A stretch of DNA of 64,000 nt from the NCBI GenBank assembly GCA_029866155.1, contig JARWZW010000068.1, forward strand, positions 1 to 64,000, given 5' to 3'. The position numbers and the translations under genes are program-made. A model generated the notes under the pieces. The model made no database searches. It worked only from the letters and a program-made list of their open reading frames with translations, and was not told the origin of the DNA. The DNA is from Caulobacter sp. (GTDB taxonomy: Bacteria > Pseudomonadota > Alphaproteobacteria > Caulobacterales > Caulobacteraceae). Positions 25,886 to 33,754 of the stretch are shown here, in pieces. Position 1 is the stretch's first letter. Each line of letters opens with the position of its first letter.

Positions 25886-26383
25886 ATGTCTTTGGCCCGC
25901 GATCCTGACCACATGAATGTTGCCTCACCTTCCCCCTGGGGGCCACTCCGCATGACCCCGGAGGACCTCAACGGCTTCCTGCTGCGGGCCTTTCCGACCG
26001 GTGCACCCGACCAGATGCCGAAGGTCGTCCGGCTTGAACCCGGCGCTGCCTGGCTCCTGTCACCAACCTCGGAGCGAAATCTTCGACCAGGCGGAGTGAT
26101 CTCCGGCCCGACCCTGATGAGCCTGGCGGACACGGCGGCCTATGCCTTGATCCTGGCCCATATCGGCGAGGTGCCAATGGCGGTCACCACATCCCTTACC
26201 ATCCATTTCCTGCGAGCCTGCAAGCCCGGCCCCCTCACCGCCGAGGCGCGATTGCTGAAGCTCGGACGCCGGATCGCGACCTGCGATGTGATGATGGGAA
26301 CAGAAGGCCCCGATCGCTGGGCCGCCAAGGCGACTGTCGCCTACGCCCTGCCGGACACCCTCCAGACCGAGTCGCCTCAGTAA
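25886..26383 (+). CDS. PaaI-type hotdog thioesterase
   Basis: This 165-residue protein has the PaaI/YigI hotdog-fold signature: GGVISGPTLMSLADTAAYALI (central helix with the catalytic Asp) and TTSLTIHFLRACKPGPLTAEARLL. The family hydrolyses acyl-CoA thioesters. Starts at 25886, 25913 and 25952 are in frame. The last is preceded by a G-rich run and removes a poorly conserved N-terminus, so the true protein could be about 143 residues. It overlaps the DUF1289 gene by one base (TAATG), as in an operon. Confidence 0.8.
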   Translation: MSLARDPDHMNVASPSPWGPLRMTPEDLNGFLLRAFPTGAPDQMPKVVRLEPGAAWLLSPTSERNLRPGGVISGPTLMSLADTAAYALILAHIGEVPMAVTTSLTIHFLRACKPGPLTAEARLLKLGRRIATCDVMMGTEGPDRWAAKATVAYALPDTLQTESPQ

Positions 26384-26595
26384 TGACCCAGCCCCCGCGC
26401 CCCATAGCGACGCCATGCGTCAAGGTCTGTATCGTCGATGGAGAGAGCAACATTTGCCTGGGCTGCTATCGAACTCTGCCGGAAATTGGCGGTTGGTCGC
26501 GGCTGACAGATCCGGAGCGAAGGGAGATCATGGCCGCCCTCCCGGAAAGACGAACGCGGATCCGGCCGGAAAAGCTCGGCCTGTTGGGAAACTGA
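26383..26595 (+). CDS. DUF1289 small protein
   Basis: This 70-residue protein has the DUF1289 motif: TPCVKVC, NICLGCYRTLPEIGGW, then W-S-x-L and ER. The four cysteines (C-x4-C and C-x2-C) suggest a metal or Fe-S site. The function is unknown; members are cytoplasmic, short, and widespread in proteobacteria. The ATG overlaps the thioesterase stop, so translation is coupled. Confidence 0.85.
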   Translation: MTQPPRPIATPCVKVCIVDGESNICLGCYRTLPEIGGWSRLTDPERREIMAALPERRTRIRPEKLGLLGN

Positions 26596-26690
26596 GCGCC
26601 GTTCACCGGATACAAACCTGCAAGCGCTAGAACCGGCTCAAGGGGTCTAAACACGCACCCCGCGAAGCCAGGATTGGCGGAGTAGGGTCT

Positions 26691-27218
26691 ATGCTGAGGA
26701 TTGCAACCATCGTTCTGGTCGGCGCCCTGTCCGCCGTTGGCGCAGCGGGCGCTGTCACCAGCATCGATATTGTCAGTCGATCACCGCAACTGGCCGATGA
26801 CAGGGCCTCAATCGCACAACTGGCCGCTCGGACGTCCGCCACATCTCCGGCGACCGCCGCCCAGGTGACCAAGGCGGCAGACGGTCATTACTGGGCCGAG
26901 GCGAGCGTCAACGGCGCCGCAGTCCGCTTTCTGGTCGATACGGGCGCAACCGCCGTCGCCCTGACCATTGCCGACGCAAGGCGTCTGGGCCTCGACACGG
27001 AAGCCCTGGACTATCGTGTCGATGTCACCACCGCGGACGGAAAGACGCGGGCCGCGCAGGTAAAGCTGGCCAGCATCACCATCGCAGGAGCCCGGGTCGA
27101 CAATGTCGAGGCCCTGGTTCTGGAAAGCGGATTGCAGACTTCGCTGCTTGGTATGAGTTACCTTGGCCGACTTTCATCATTCGAAGCGACCCGTACAGCC
27201 CTCATCCTCAGGCCATAG
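26691..27218 (+). CDS. Retropepsin-like aspartic protease (TIGR02281 type), membrane anchored
   Basis: A hydrophobic N-terminal segment (IATIVLVGALSAVGAAGAV) is followed by an alpha-proteobacterial clan AA domain with the catalytic FLVDTGATAVAL motif near residue 86 and a TSLLGMSYLGRL segment near the C-terminus. At 175 residues it would be active as a dimer, like retropepsins, on the periplasmic side. The substrate is unknown. It is monocistronic and converges on gltX. Confidence 0.8.
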   Translation: MLRIATIVLVGALSAVGAAGAVTSIDIVSRSPQLADDRASIAQLAARTSATSPATAAQVTKAADGHYWAEASVNGAAVRFLVDTGATAVALTIADARRLGLDTEALDYRVDVTTADGKTRAAQVKLASITIAGARVDNVEALVLESGLQTSLLGMSYLGRLSSFEATRTALILRP

Positions 27219-27240
27219 GGCCTTTGGCGGGCTGAACTAC

Positions 27241-28575
27241 TCAGGCCACATGGCCTGACAGACGCCGGCCGGCGCGATCGCGGCCGATCAAGACCAGCAT
27301 CGGCCCCATCTCTGGTCCATGGTCCTGGCCGATCAGCGCTGCCCGCAGGGGCTGGAACAGCGCCCGCCCCTTGGCCCCAGTGGCGTCCTTCACGGCATTG
27401 GTCCAGCTTGACCAGCTGCTTGCATCCAGGGTTTGAGGCAACAGGGCCAGAGCTGCATCCAGAAACGCCTGGTCCGCCACCACCGGAGTGACCGGGCCGG
27501 CGACAATCCGCGCCCAGTCCTTCACGTCATCGAACAGGGAAAGGTTGGCGCGGATCGCAAGCCAGAAGGCTTCACCGAGGTCAGCGCCGCGGGCTTCCAG
27601 CCGTGGCTTCGCCTGCTCGTAGCTCATGGCGTGCAGAACCCCGGCATTGATCCGGGCCATGTCAGCCGGATCGAACCTGGCGGGATTGCGTCCCATCTTG
27701 GCGAAATCGAAGGACTCACCCAGGGCCTGAAGGTCAGCAACAGCCTCAAGCGGGTCAGAGGTTCCGAGCCTTGCGATGTGACAGGCGATGGTCAGAGGCT
27801 CCATCCCCCGATCACGCAGGTCCATGATCGACAGGGACCCCAGGCGCTTGCTCAGGGCGCCGCCGTCGGCGTCCACAAGCAGGCTGAAATGGGCGAAGAC
27901 CGGAACAGGGCCCCCCAAGGCTTCGAAGATCTCGATCTGGGCGCCAGTATTGGTGACATGGTCCTCGCCCCGGATCACATGGGTGATGCCGAGGTCGATG
28001 TCATCCGCCACCGAAGGCAGGGTGTAGAGGAAGGCGCCGTCTTCGCGGATCAGCACGGGATCGGACATGGAAGCGGTATCAACCTCACAGTCGCCCCGCA
28101 CCAGATCGGTCCATTTGACCCGCTTGCCGTCCAGCCGAAATCGCCAATGCGGCTTCCGCCCCTCGGCCTCGAGCACCTGACGCTCTTCGTCGGTCAGCTT
28201 GAGGGCCGTCCGATCATAGATGGGCGGCTGGCCACGGGACAGTTGAACCTTGCGCCGGCGGTCAAGCTCATCCTGGGTTTCGTAGCAGGGATAGAGCCGC
28301 CCCTGGGAGCGCAGCCGCTCCATGGCGAGGTGGTAGAGATCGAAACGGGCCGACTGATTGTATTTTTCGTCCCAGGTAAGGCCGAGCCACGTCAGGTCGG
28401 TCTCGATGCCCTGCTCATAGTCAAGGGTCGAGCGCTCACGGTCCGTATCGTCAATCCGCAACACGAACTCGCCGCCCTGCCCCCGGGCAAACACCCAGTT
28501 GACGATGGCGGCGCGAATGTTGCCGACGTGAATGCGTCCCGTGGGGGACGGTGCGAAACGGACCTTCACGGTCAT
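27241..28575 (-). CDS. gltX: Glutamyl-tRNA synthetase
   Basis: This 444-residue class I synthetase carries the HIGH-type motif PTGRIHVGN near residue 12, IDDTDRERS, and the KMSKS-type loop as ALSKRLGS near residue 240. It charges tRNA-Glu, or tRNA-Gln as well in bacteria lacking GlnRS. Alphaproteobacteria often carry two gltX copies; whether this is the discriminating or non-discriminating one cannot be decided here. The ATG at 28575 starts MTVKVRFAPSPTG; the longer frame to 28593 is not used. Confidence 0.93.
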   Translation of the reverse strand: MTVKVRFAPSPTGRIHVGNIRAAIVNWVFARGQGGEFVLRIDDTDRERSTLDYEQGIETDLTWLGLTWDEKYNQSARFDLYHLAMERLRSQGRLYPCYETQDELDRRRKVQLSRGQPPIYDRTALKLTDEERQVLEAEGRKPHWRFRLDGKRVKWTDLVRGDCEVDTASMSDPVLIREDGAFLYTLPSVADDIDLGITHVIRGEDHVTNTGAQIEIFEALGGPVPVFAHFSLLVDADGGALSKRLGSLSIMDLRDRGMEPLTIACHIARLGTSDPLEAVADLQALGESFDFAKMGRNPARFDPADMARINAGVLHAMSYEQAKPRLEARGADLGEAFWLAIRANLSLFDDVKDWARIVAGPVTPVVADQAFLDAALALLPQTLDASSWSSWTNAVKDATGAKGRALFQPLRAALIGQDHGPEMGPMLVLIGRDRAGRRLSGHVA

Positions 28576-28669
28576 GAGGACTATCCCAGGCAAAGTCGCG
28601 CTAGGTCGTCTTTCGGGCCAACGAAGTCAAGGGAGCCATTGCCAGGCGCTGATCCTCGGTGATCGCGAC

Positions 28670-29098
28670 TCAGTCGTCGCGATGGACCCGCTCACGACGT
28701 TCATGCCGCTCCTGGGCCTCGAGGCTCAGGGTTGCAATAGGACGGGCATCCAGCCGGGCCAGCCCGATCGGCTCTCCGGTCTCTTCACAATAACCGTAGG
28801 AGCCATCATCGATTCTGCGCATGGCTTCGTCGATCTTGGAAATCAGCTTGCGCTGCCGATCTCGGGCCCGAAGTTCCAGCGCCCGATCGGTTTCGGACGA
28901 GGCACGGTCCGCAAGGTCCGGATGATTCTCGGTTTCCTTCTGAAGCACGGCCACGGTCTCCCGGGATTCGCGAAGAATCTCGGCCTTCCAGTCCAGCAAC
29001 TTCTTCCGAAAATGCTCGAGCTGTCGCTCGCACATAAAAGGCTCATCGTCCGAAGGACGATAGCCGTCGCCTGTCTCAAGAACCGTAGCCGCCGTCAT
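28670..29098 (-). CDS. dksA: DksA-family RNA polymerase-binding factor
   Basis: This 142-residue protein has the coiled-coil region (ERQLEHFRKKLLDWKAEIL to DRASSETDRALELR) and the globular C-terminal domain GYCEETGEPIGLARLDARP. DksA binds RNA polymerase in the secondary channel and works with ppGpp in the stringent response. Only one of the four zinc cysteines of the enterobacterial protein remains, a pattern I associate with alphaproteobacterial members. The ATG at 29098 begins MTAATVLETG. A leader hairpin lies upstream. Confidence 0.9.
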   Translation of the reverse strand: MTAATVLETGDGYRPSDDEPFMCERQLEHFRKKLLDWKAEILRESRETVAVLQKETENHPDLADRASSETDRALELRARDRQRKLISKIDEAMRRIDDGSYGYCEETGEPIGLARLDARPIATLSLEAQERHERRERVHRDD

Positions 29099-29120
29099 TG
29101 ACGCCTCACGCCCTGCCAAT

Positions 29121-29139
29121 CCCGCTCACCGCGAGCGGG
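29121..29139 (-). other. Leader hairpin upstream of dksA
   Basis: CCCGCTC and GAGCGGG form a perfect seven-base-pair stem with a five-base loop, located between fliX and dksA about 25 bases before the dksA ATG. There is no T-run after it, so it is not an obvious intrinsic terminator. It may be an attenuator or simply stabilise the fliX 3' end. Confidence 0.4.
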
Positions 29140-29192
29140 GCCTTATAACAAAAGCCGTTGGTCATTCAATGAACCTCGTGAGCCCTTTGATG

Positions 29193-29621
29193 TCAGGATG
29201 CCGTTTGAGCACGTTGGAGCTTGGCCAACTCGACGGCGGCCCGGGTTTCGATCTGGTCGAGCAGGCCTTCAAGGCCTGAGTCATCGGTCTGCTGCCGCTG
29301 ATCCCGCACCGCCCTGACGAGGCGATCCAGGGCGCTGGCCGGAATCTGACCGTCCAGAACAGCAAGCTGCAGGTCATCCAGCACATCCAGGATTCGGCCG
29401 GCGCGTCCCAGGGCCTTTTTCCGTCGCTCGAGGGGACCGGACGTCTCCTGCAGCGCCAGAAGGGCGTCGAGGGAAGCCACGCCGGTCATGCCGGACATGG
29501 CGCTGACCCCGGCCCGGGCCGCAGGCCCTCCGGTGGGCAGGACGAAAGCCGCACCCGATCCGCTGCCGGCGGGACTGGAGGCTGCCCTCCCCGTCACACT
29601 GCTGGATGAGCCAACCTTCAT
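29193..29621 (-). CDS. fliX: Flagellar assembly regulator FliX
   Basis: This 142-residue protein is recognised from the Caulobacter FliX pattern: a short MKVGSSSSV start, a low-complexity Ser/Gly/Ala region, then GVASLDALLALQE, GPLERRKKALGRAGRILDVLDDLQLAVLDG, and ETRAAVELAKLQRA at the end. FliX couples completion of early flagellar structures to activation of the sigma54 activator FlbD. The internal ATG at 29621 is chosen by analogy with Caulobacter; the frame is open further upstream to 29714 but begins in the regulatory region. It is divergent from flgI, as in Caulobacter. Confidence 0.87.
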   Translation of the reverse strand: MKVGSSSSVTGRAASSPAGSGSGAAFVLPTGGPAARAGVSAMSGMTGVASLDALLALQETSGPLERRKKALGRAGRILDVLDDLQLAVLDGQIPASALDRLVRAVRDQRQQTDDSGLEGLLDQIETRAAVELAKLQRAQTAS

Positions 29622-29663
29622 GATCCCGACACCACCGATCCACAACTGAACGCCGACCCTGCC

Positions 29664-29678
29664 CTGCCTTGTTTGCCG
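29664..29678 (-). promoter_or_regulatory. ftr-like (FlbD-binding) element 1
   Basis: On the minus strand this reads CGGCAAACAAGGCAG, similar to the ftr elements that bind FlbD in Caulobacter flagellar promoters (CGGC, then A-rich, then GCC). It lies about 80 bases upstream of the sigma54-type site. The consensus is from memory, so the call is tentative. Confidence 0.45.
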
Positions 29679-29679
29679 T

Positions 29680-29687
29680 ATGGTTAA
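29680..29687 (-). promoter_or_regulatory. CtrA half-site TTAACCAT
   Basis: The minus strand reads TTAACCAT, the strong half of the Caulobacterales CtrA box, located about 60 bases before the fliX ATG. The companion TTAA half is degenerate. CtrA control of class II fliX transcription would fit. Confidence 0.5.
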
Positions 29688-29690
29688 TGC

Positions 29691-29706
29691 CGGGCAAATT
29701 CTGCCG
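29691..29706 (+). promoter_or_regulatory. ftr-like (FlbD-binding) element 2
   Basis: The plus strand reads CGGGCAAATTCTGCCG, related to the neighbouring element on the other strand (shared GGCAAA core). It is placed 50 to 70 bases upstream of the sigma54 promoter of flgI, a sensible position for an activator. The call is tentative. Confidence 0.45.
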
Positions 29707-29756
29707 CTCCCCATGACGGCCGCCCCTACAAGGTTCTGATTTTATGAACTTTTATC

Positions 29757-29774
29757 TTGGCCCGCTTCTCGCAT
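29757..29774 (+). promoter_or_regulatory. Sigma54-type -24/-12 promoter of flgI
   Basis: TTGGCCCG then CTTC then TCGCAT gives the invariant GG and GC dinucleotides (29759-29760 and 29771-29772) separated by ten bases, as sigma54 requires. The predicted start lies about 25 bases before the flgI ATG at 29808, leaving a short leader with the GGTGGAG ribosome site. Caulobacter flgI-type class III operons use this promoter class. Confidence 0.65.
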
Positions 29775-29807
29775 GCCTTTCGCGAAATCCAGTGCGGGTG
29801 GAGTTTC

Positions 29808-30917
29808 ATGCAGCGACTGATGTCGGCAATGCTTCTGGCGGCGACGCTGAGCCTCGGACTGGCGGGTTCCAGTCTCGCAGCTTCGCGCATCAAGGATATC
29901 GTCGAATTCGAGGGCGTCCGTGAGAACATGCTGGTCGGCTACGGCCTCGTGGTCGGGCTCAACGGCACAGGCGACAACCTGCGCAACGCCCCGATGACCA
30001 AACAGAGCCAGGAATCGATGCTGGAGCGGCTGGGCGTCAATGTCCGCGACGCCAACCTCAATTCCAAGAATGTCGCCGCCGTCATGGTGACGGCCCGACT
30101 GCCGCCCTTCGCCGGCGCAGGAACGCCGATCGACGTGACCGTCTCTTCCATGGGAGACGCCAAGAACCTGCAGGGTGGCACGCTGCTGGTCACCAGCCTG
30201 CTGGGCGCTGATGGTCAGGCCTATGCCCTTGCACAGGGTTCTGTACAGACCGGATCGGTCTCGGCTTCGGGCGCCTCCGGGTCTTCGATCTCCAAGGGCG
30301 TTCCCACCGCTGGCCGGATCGCCGGAGGCGCCATCATCGAACGGGAACTGGGCTTCCAGATGGCCAGCATGGGTCAGATGCGCCTGACCCTGCGCAATCC
30401 CGATTTCACCACCGCCCGGCGGATAGCCGACGCCGTCAACACGCGCTTTCCCGGCACAGCCCTCGCGGAAAATCCCAGCATCGTCCTGGTGCGTCCGCCA
30501 GCCGGGCAGAGCGTCATGACCTTTGTCACCTCGATCGAGAACCTCTCGGTCGAGCCTGACTTCGGCGCCAAGGTGGTGATCGACGAGGTGGCCGGCGTAA
30601 TTGTGATGGGCGAAGGCGTGAGGGTTTCCACCGTCGCTATCGCCCAGGGCAACCTGACCATTTCCGTCCAGGAAACGCCTAATGTCAGTCAGCCAGGCGC
30701 CTTCAGCCGAGGGGGCGAAACCGTTGTCACGCCGCAGTCCCAGGTCAGCGTTGACGAAGAAAAAGGCCGCAAGCTCATCACCCTGAAGAGCGGGGCTTCT
30801 CTGTCCAGCCTGGTGGCGGGACTGAACGCCCTGGGCGTCACCCCCCGGGATATGATCTCGATCTTGCAGGCCATCAAGGCGGCCGGCGCCCTCCAGGCCG
30901 ATGTCGAGGTGATGTGA
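29808..30917 (+). CDS. flgI: Flagellar P-ring protein FlgI
   Basis: This 369-residue protein has an N-terminal signal peptide ([19 protein letters not shown]), then [18 protein letters not shown] and [13 protein letters not shown], and an intact C-terminal half ending [18 protein letters not shown]. FlgI forms the P ring around the flagellar rod in the peptidoglycan layer after Sec export. The ATG at 29808, preceded by GGTGGAG, is chosen instead of an earlier in-frame TTG (29757) that coincides with the -24 promoter element. The stop overlaps the next gene's start. Confidence 0.95.
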   Translation: MQRLMSAMLLAATLSLGLAGSSLAASRIKDIVEFEGVRENMLVGYGLVVGLNGTGDNLRNAPMTKQSQESMLERLGVNVRDANLNSKNVAAVMVTARLPPFAGAGTPIDVTVSSMGDAKNLQGGTLLVTSLLGADGQAYALAQGSVQTGSVSASGASGSSISKGVPTAGRIAGGAIIERELGFQMASMGQMRLTLRNPDFTTARRIADAVNTRFPGTALAENPSIVLVRPPAGQSVMTFVTSIENLSVEPDFGAKVVIDEVAGVIVMGEGVRVSTVAIAQGNLTISVQETPNVSQPGAFSRGGETVVTPQSQVSVDEEKGRKLITLKSGASLSSLVAGLNALGVTPRDMISILQAIKAAGALQADVEVM

Positions 30918-31240
30918 TGAGCAGCGCCCTCGCCGCCCCCGTCGATGTGCTTCTGGCCCAGGGCCAGTCTGCCGTCCGACCGGACCGAAGCCACATCCGC
31001 CAGACCGCCCAGGCCTTCGAAGCCAGCTTCCTTTCGGTGATGCTGTCCCAGATGTTCGACGGGGTCGAGACCCCGGCCCCCTTCGGCGGCGGCCAGGGCG
31101 AGTCGATGTTCAAGTCCTTCTACACCGACGCCATCGCCAAACAGGTCACACGCTCCGGCGGTATTGGCGTCGCCGCCTCGGTGGAGCGGGAAATGCTGAA
31201 ACTGCAAGGCCTTGAAGAGGATAAGCCCAATGGCGCTTGA
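30917..31240 (+). CDS. cheL: FlgJ N-terminal domain rod protein (CheL)
   Basis: This 107-residue protein corresponds to the FlgJ rod-binding domain alone: [19 protein letters not shown], then [21 protein letters not shown]. The muramidase half of enterobacterial FlgJ is absent, as in Caulobacter CheL. It probably caps rod assembly in the periplasm. Its ATG overlaps the flgI stop (TGATG), and it overlaps flbY by 11 bases. Confidence 0.87.
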   Translation: MSSALAAPVDVLLAQGQSAVRPDRSHIRQTAQAFEASFLSVMLSQMFDGVETPAPFGGGQGESMFKSFYTDAIAKQVTRSGGIGVAASVEREMLKLQGLEEDKPNGA

Positions 31241-31670
31241 CGCCCGCGACGCTGCTGACCGCGTTGATCAACTCATTCTGCTGACCAGCCGCCTTACGGG
31301 TCTGGTCGCGGACCAGGCCCTCGCCTTCGAACAACGACGACCGCAGGATGCGGCGGCCCAGCTTGAGGAGACATCGCGGCTAGCCAATCTCTACCGCCAT
31401 GAATCGGCCCGAGTCCGGGCCGATCCGTCCCTGATCGAGGGCGCGACCCTGGAAAAGCGGGTCGCCCTCATGCGGACCACCGAAGCCTTTGACGCGGTCC
31501 TGGCGCGCCAGGGCCGCGCCCTTGAAGCCGCCCGGACGGTCACGGAAGGCCTAGTCAAGGCGATTGCCGAGGAGGTTGTAGCCCAGCGCAATACGGGTTC
31601 CGGCTATGGTCCCGCTGCCACCAATACAGCAGCCGACGCCAGGGCCGTCACCCTCAATCGCAGGGCCTGA
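31230..31670 (+). CDS. flbY: FlbY-like flagellar protein (FlgN-like helical)
   Basis: This 146-residue, strongly helical protein has a pattern seen in FlgN-type chaperones: [23 protein letters not shown] followed by repeated R/E-rich helices. In Caulobacter the third gene of the flgI-cheL operon is flbY, and position and size agree. An ATG at 31230 with AGAGGA upstream is chosen over a TTG at 31212. The detailed function is unproven in the family. Confidence 0.7.
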   Translation: MALDARDAADRVDQLILLTSRLTGLVADQALAFEQRRPQDAAAQLEETSRLANLYRHESARVRADPSLIEGATLEKRVALMRTTEAFDAVLARQGRALEAARTVTEGLVKAIAEEVVAQRNTGSGYGPAATNTAADARAVTLNRRA

Positions 31671-31692
31671 CCGACGGTCTGCGACCGTCCTG

Positions 31693-32352
31693 TCAACGCC
31701 GGGATTTGATCCGGGCGGGCGTCCAGAGCTGGTCCTGGATGACCTTCCAGAGCTGACCGATTTCCTGTGCCGCCGCACTGGTCGGCGCAGATTCCTGGAC
31801 CGCCTTGCCCTCGGCGATCGCCTGTTGATAGGCGATGCGCGACCGCAGTCCTGTTGACAGGATGGGGCGCCCCAGGGGCGTCAACTGGGCGACCGTATCG
31901 CCGACACAGGCCATCTCCTTGCCAGCCCTGCGGGGCGGCGCCTGGTTGATGACAAAGGCGCCCGCCTTGCCCAACCGGCCGACGAGTTCGGCGGTGTCCC
32001 TGACTGCCTTCACATCCAGAAAGCTCGGCCGAAGGACCATCAGGCAGAAATCGGCGCATCGAACCGCGTCCGCCAGGTCCTCACTGGCGCTGGGGCTGGT
32101 GTCGATAATCATCAGATCCCGCCCCGCTCTTTGCGAGGCCTGCTGGGTGGCGAAAAGCGCCGCCGACTTAGCCCCGAAAACGACCGGCCCGCCCGACTGG
32201 CGGGCCTTGCGCCATTCCGTTGCGGAAGCCTGTCGGTCACAGTCGGCGACCAGCACCCCCAGCCCCGATTGCCAGGCCGCGACCGCCAGATGGACGGCTA
32301 GGGTGGTCTTGCCGGTGCCGCCCTTGCGGGAAAGGATAGCAAGGGTCTTCAC
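31693..32352 (-). CDS. ParA-family ATPase (orphan)
   Basis: This 219-residue P-loop ATPase has the deviant Walker A motif KGGTGKTT, DCDRQASATEW and MIIDTSPSASE (Walker B). This type positions proteins or plasmids/chromosomes by ATP-driven dimerisation. No parB or parS-like array is adjacent, so it is not a canonical chromosome-partition pair. It could be a MipZ/TipN-like or chemoreceptor-positioning protein. The start is GTG at 32352; TTG/ATG frames further upstream are less convincing. It converges on the flagellar operon. Confidence 0.75.
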   Translation of the reverse strand: MKTLAILSRKGGTGKTTLAVHLAVAAWQSGLGVLVADCDRQASATEWRKARQSGGPVVFGAKSAALFATQQASQRAGRDLMIIDTSPSASEDLADAVRCADFCLMVLRPSFLDVKAVRDTAELVGRLGKAGAFVINQAPPRRAGKEMACVGDTVAQLTPLGRPILSTGLRSRIAYQQAIAEGKAVQESAPTSAAAQEIGQLWKVIQDQLWTPARIKSRR

Positions 32353-32483
32353 GCAGCGCCTCGTCCAGCCGCCGCGCATGCCCAATCCAGACCGGTCATA
32401 CCGATTCCGCCATAGCGCCCTGCTCCCCGAGCGGCCCCGATATCACGGGTCGATACCGGGCGACAGGTGAGACTCCGCTCAGG

Positions 32484-32498
32484 TTAGCCGAATCTTAA
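32484..32498 (+). promoter_or_regulatory. Near-consensus CtrA box (TTAG-N7-TTAA)
   Basis: TTAG, seven bases, then TTAAC resembles the CtrA consensus with one mismatch. It lies between the ParA-like gene (start 32352) and the tetR stop, about 130 bases upstream of the ParA-like start. The call is tentative. Confidence 0.3.
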
Positions 32499-32564
32499 CG
32501 ATTGACGCCCCGCGCGCTTCCTCTGGCTGCGGGACGCTCGGCAGCACCACCTGAAGGCCGGGAT

Positions 32565-33137
32565 TTAAGCCATTTCGTCAGCCAGGTTCCCCAGGCTCTC
32601 CGAGACCCGAAGGATCGGATCGTCCGACCGCTCTGCCCTGGCAAGGATCAAGGCACCCTCCAGGGCTGCTACCGCCATGAGAGCGAGGGTACTGGCCGAA
32701 GGCCGGGTCAGGCCGGCGGCCATCAGCCGCTCCGACATGGCTGAAGTCCAGTCGGCGAATACCGTTCGCGCCGCCATGGCGATGGCCGCATCGCCAGCGG
32801 CCTCTTCCAGAACAGTAGTGGCGATCGGACAGCCGTCCCGATAACCGGAGGCACGGAGCCAGCCGGCCATCAACTGACCATAGCTACGGATGAAATCACC
32901 CGGGGCCAGGCCAACCGGAAGCCCAGCGATGGTTGCGCTGACCTTGCCGCCTGCCGCCGCCACGGCCGCAGCACCTATGGCCGACTTGCCGCCTGGAAAG
33001 TAGTGATAGACTGACCCCTTGGGCGCACCGCTGACCTCGACGATCTGGGCCAGGCCCGTCGCCGCGAAGCCCTGGCGTCGAAACAGCCGCGTCGCAGCTC
33101 CCACGATCGCATCACGGTGCCTGGGTTTGGCGGACAT
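32565..33137 (-). CDS. TetR-family regulator (LmrA/YfiR type)
   Basis: This 190-residue regulator has the N-terminal helix-turn-helix in GLAQIVEVSGAPKGSVYHYFPGGKSAIG and a C-terminal all-helical ligand domain (PIATTVLEEAAGD). The start MSAKPRHRD at 33137 has an AAAGG ribosome site. It is divergent from a thioesterase, with a TAGAC-x2-GTCTA palindrome between them, so autorepression and control of the neighbour are expected. The inducer is unknown but could be an acyl-CoA-like molecule. Confidence 0.85.
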   Translation of the reverse strand: MSAKPRHRDAIVGAATRLFRRQGFAATGLAQIVEVSGAPKGSVYHYFPGGKSAIGAAAVAAAGGKVSATIAGLPVGLAPGDFIRSYGQLMAGWLRASGYRDGCPIATTVLEEAAGDAAIAMAARTVFADWTSAMSERLMAAGLTRPSASTLALMAVAALEGALILARAERSDDPILRVSESLGNLADEMA

Positions 33138-33169
33138 GGCTTGCCTTTCGATATGACAAGGCAATTATA

Positions 33170-33181
33170 TAGACTGGTCTA
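33170..33181. promoter_or_regulatory. TetR operator palindrome TAGACTGGTCTA
   Basis: The two five-base arms TAGAC and GTCTA are exactly complementary around TG. On the minus strand the sequence is directly followed by TATAAT, a perfect -10 for tetR. The thioesterase ATG begins two bases away, so binding would block both genes. Confidence 0.65.
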
Positions 33182-33182
33182 A

Positions 33183-33626
33183 ATGAAAGCTGAACCCGTG
33201 ACTGATGCCCTCCAAGCCATACCGCAAGGATTCGAGCCCCACTTTCGCCGCAGCCGGATCACCGATCCCTGGGAACCGCTGTTCAGTCGCCGAATTCCGG
33301 GCCAGGCCATCCTGATCGGACTCAGGGCAGGCGAGCCACACGTCAACAGCCGGGAGTTTGTCCATGGAGGCCTGATCGCCACCCTGGCCGACAATGCCAT
33401 GGGCCTGTCATGTCATGAGCATCTTCAGGGCGCCGCCCCAAGCGGTCTGGTGACCGTCAGCCTCGGCATCGACTATCTGGGGATTGCGCGGATCGGACAG
33501 TGGCTCGAGTTTTCAACAAGCTTCGTCAAGCCCGGACGAAACCTGTGTTTCGCCCAGGCCTTTGTCACCGCCGACGGCAAGGCCTGCGCCCGGGCCAATG
33601 CCACCTTTTCCGTCCCTACCAAATAG
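33183..33626 (+). CDS. PaaI-like hotdog thioesterase
   Basis: This 147-residue protein has the PaaI-type motif EFVHGGLIATLADNAMGLSC (catalytic Asp after HGG) and GLVTVSLGIDYLGIARIGQWLEF. The family cleaves phenylacetyl- or short acyl-CoA thioesters as a salvage reaction. Because the TetR operator ends two bases before its ATG, this could be a leaderless message; an in-frame GTG at 33198 is an alternative start. It is independent of the thioesterase at 25886. Confidence 0.8.
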   Translation: MKAEPVTDALQAIPQGFEPHFRRSRITDPWEPLFSRRIPGQAILIGLRAGEPHVNSREFVHGGLIATLADNAMGLSCHEHLQGAAPSGLVTVSLGIDYLGIARIGQWLEFSTSFVKPGRNLCFAQAFVTADGKACARANATFSVPTK

Positions 33627-33661
33627 GAATATTGCCGAAGTCGCAGCGCCCCGCAATGTTT

Positions 33662-33676
33662 GTTCTCCCAATGTTC
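33662..33676 (+). promoter_or_regulatory. LexA (SOS) box GTTC-N7-GTTC upstream of uvrA
   Basis: GTTC, TCCCAAT, GTTC matches the alphaproteobacterial LexA consensus exactly. It is located about 80 bases before uvrA, which is a LexA target in Caulobacter and Rhizobium, so the placement is sensible. Confidence 0.8.
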
Positions 33677-33754
33677 TTGTGTTAATCCTGCATCCTGACA
33701 CTACATATTGCTCTTCCGCCGTCGTGCTGCAGAACGGCCCCAGCAATCTTGGAC

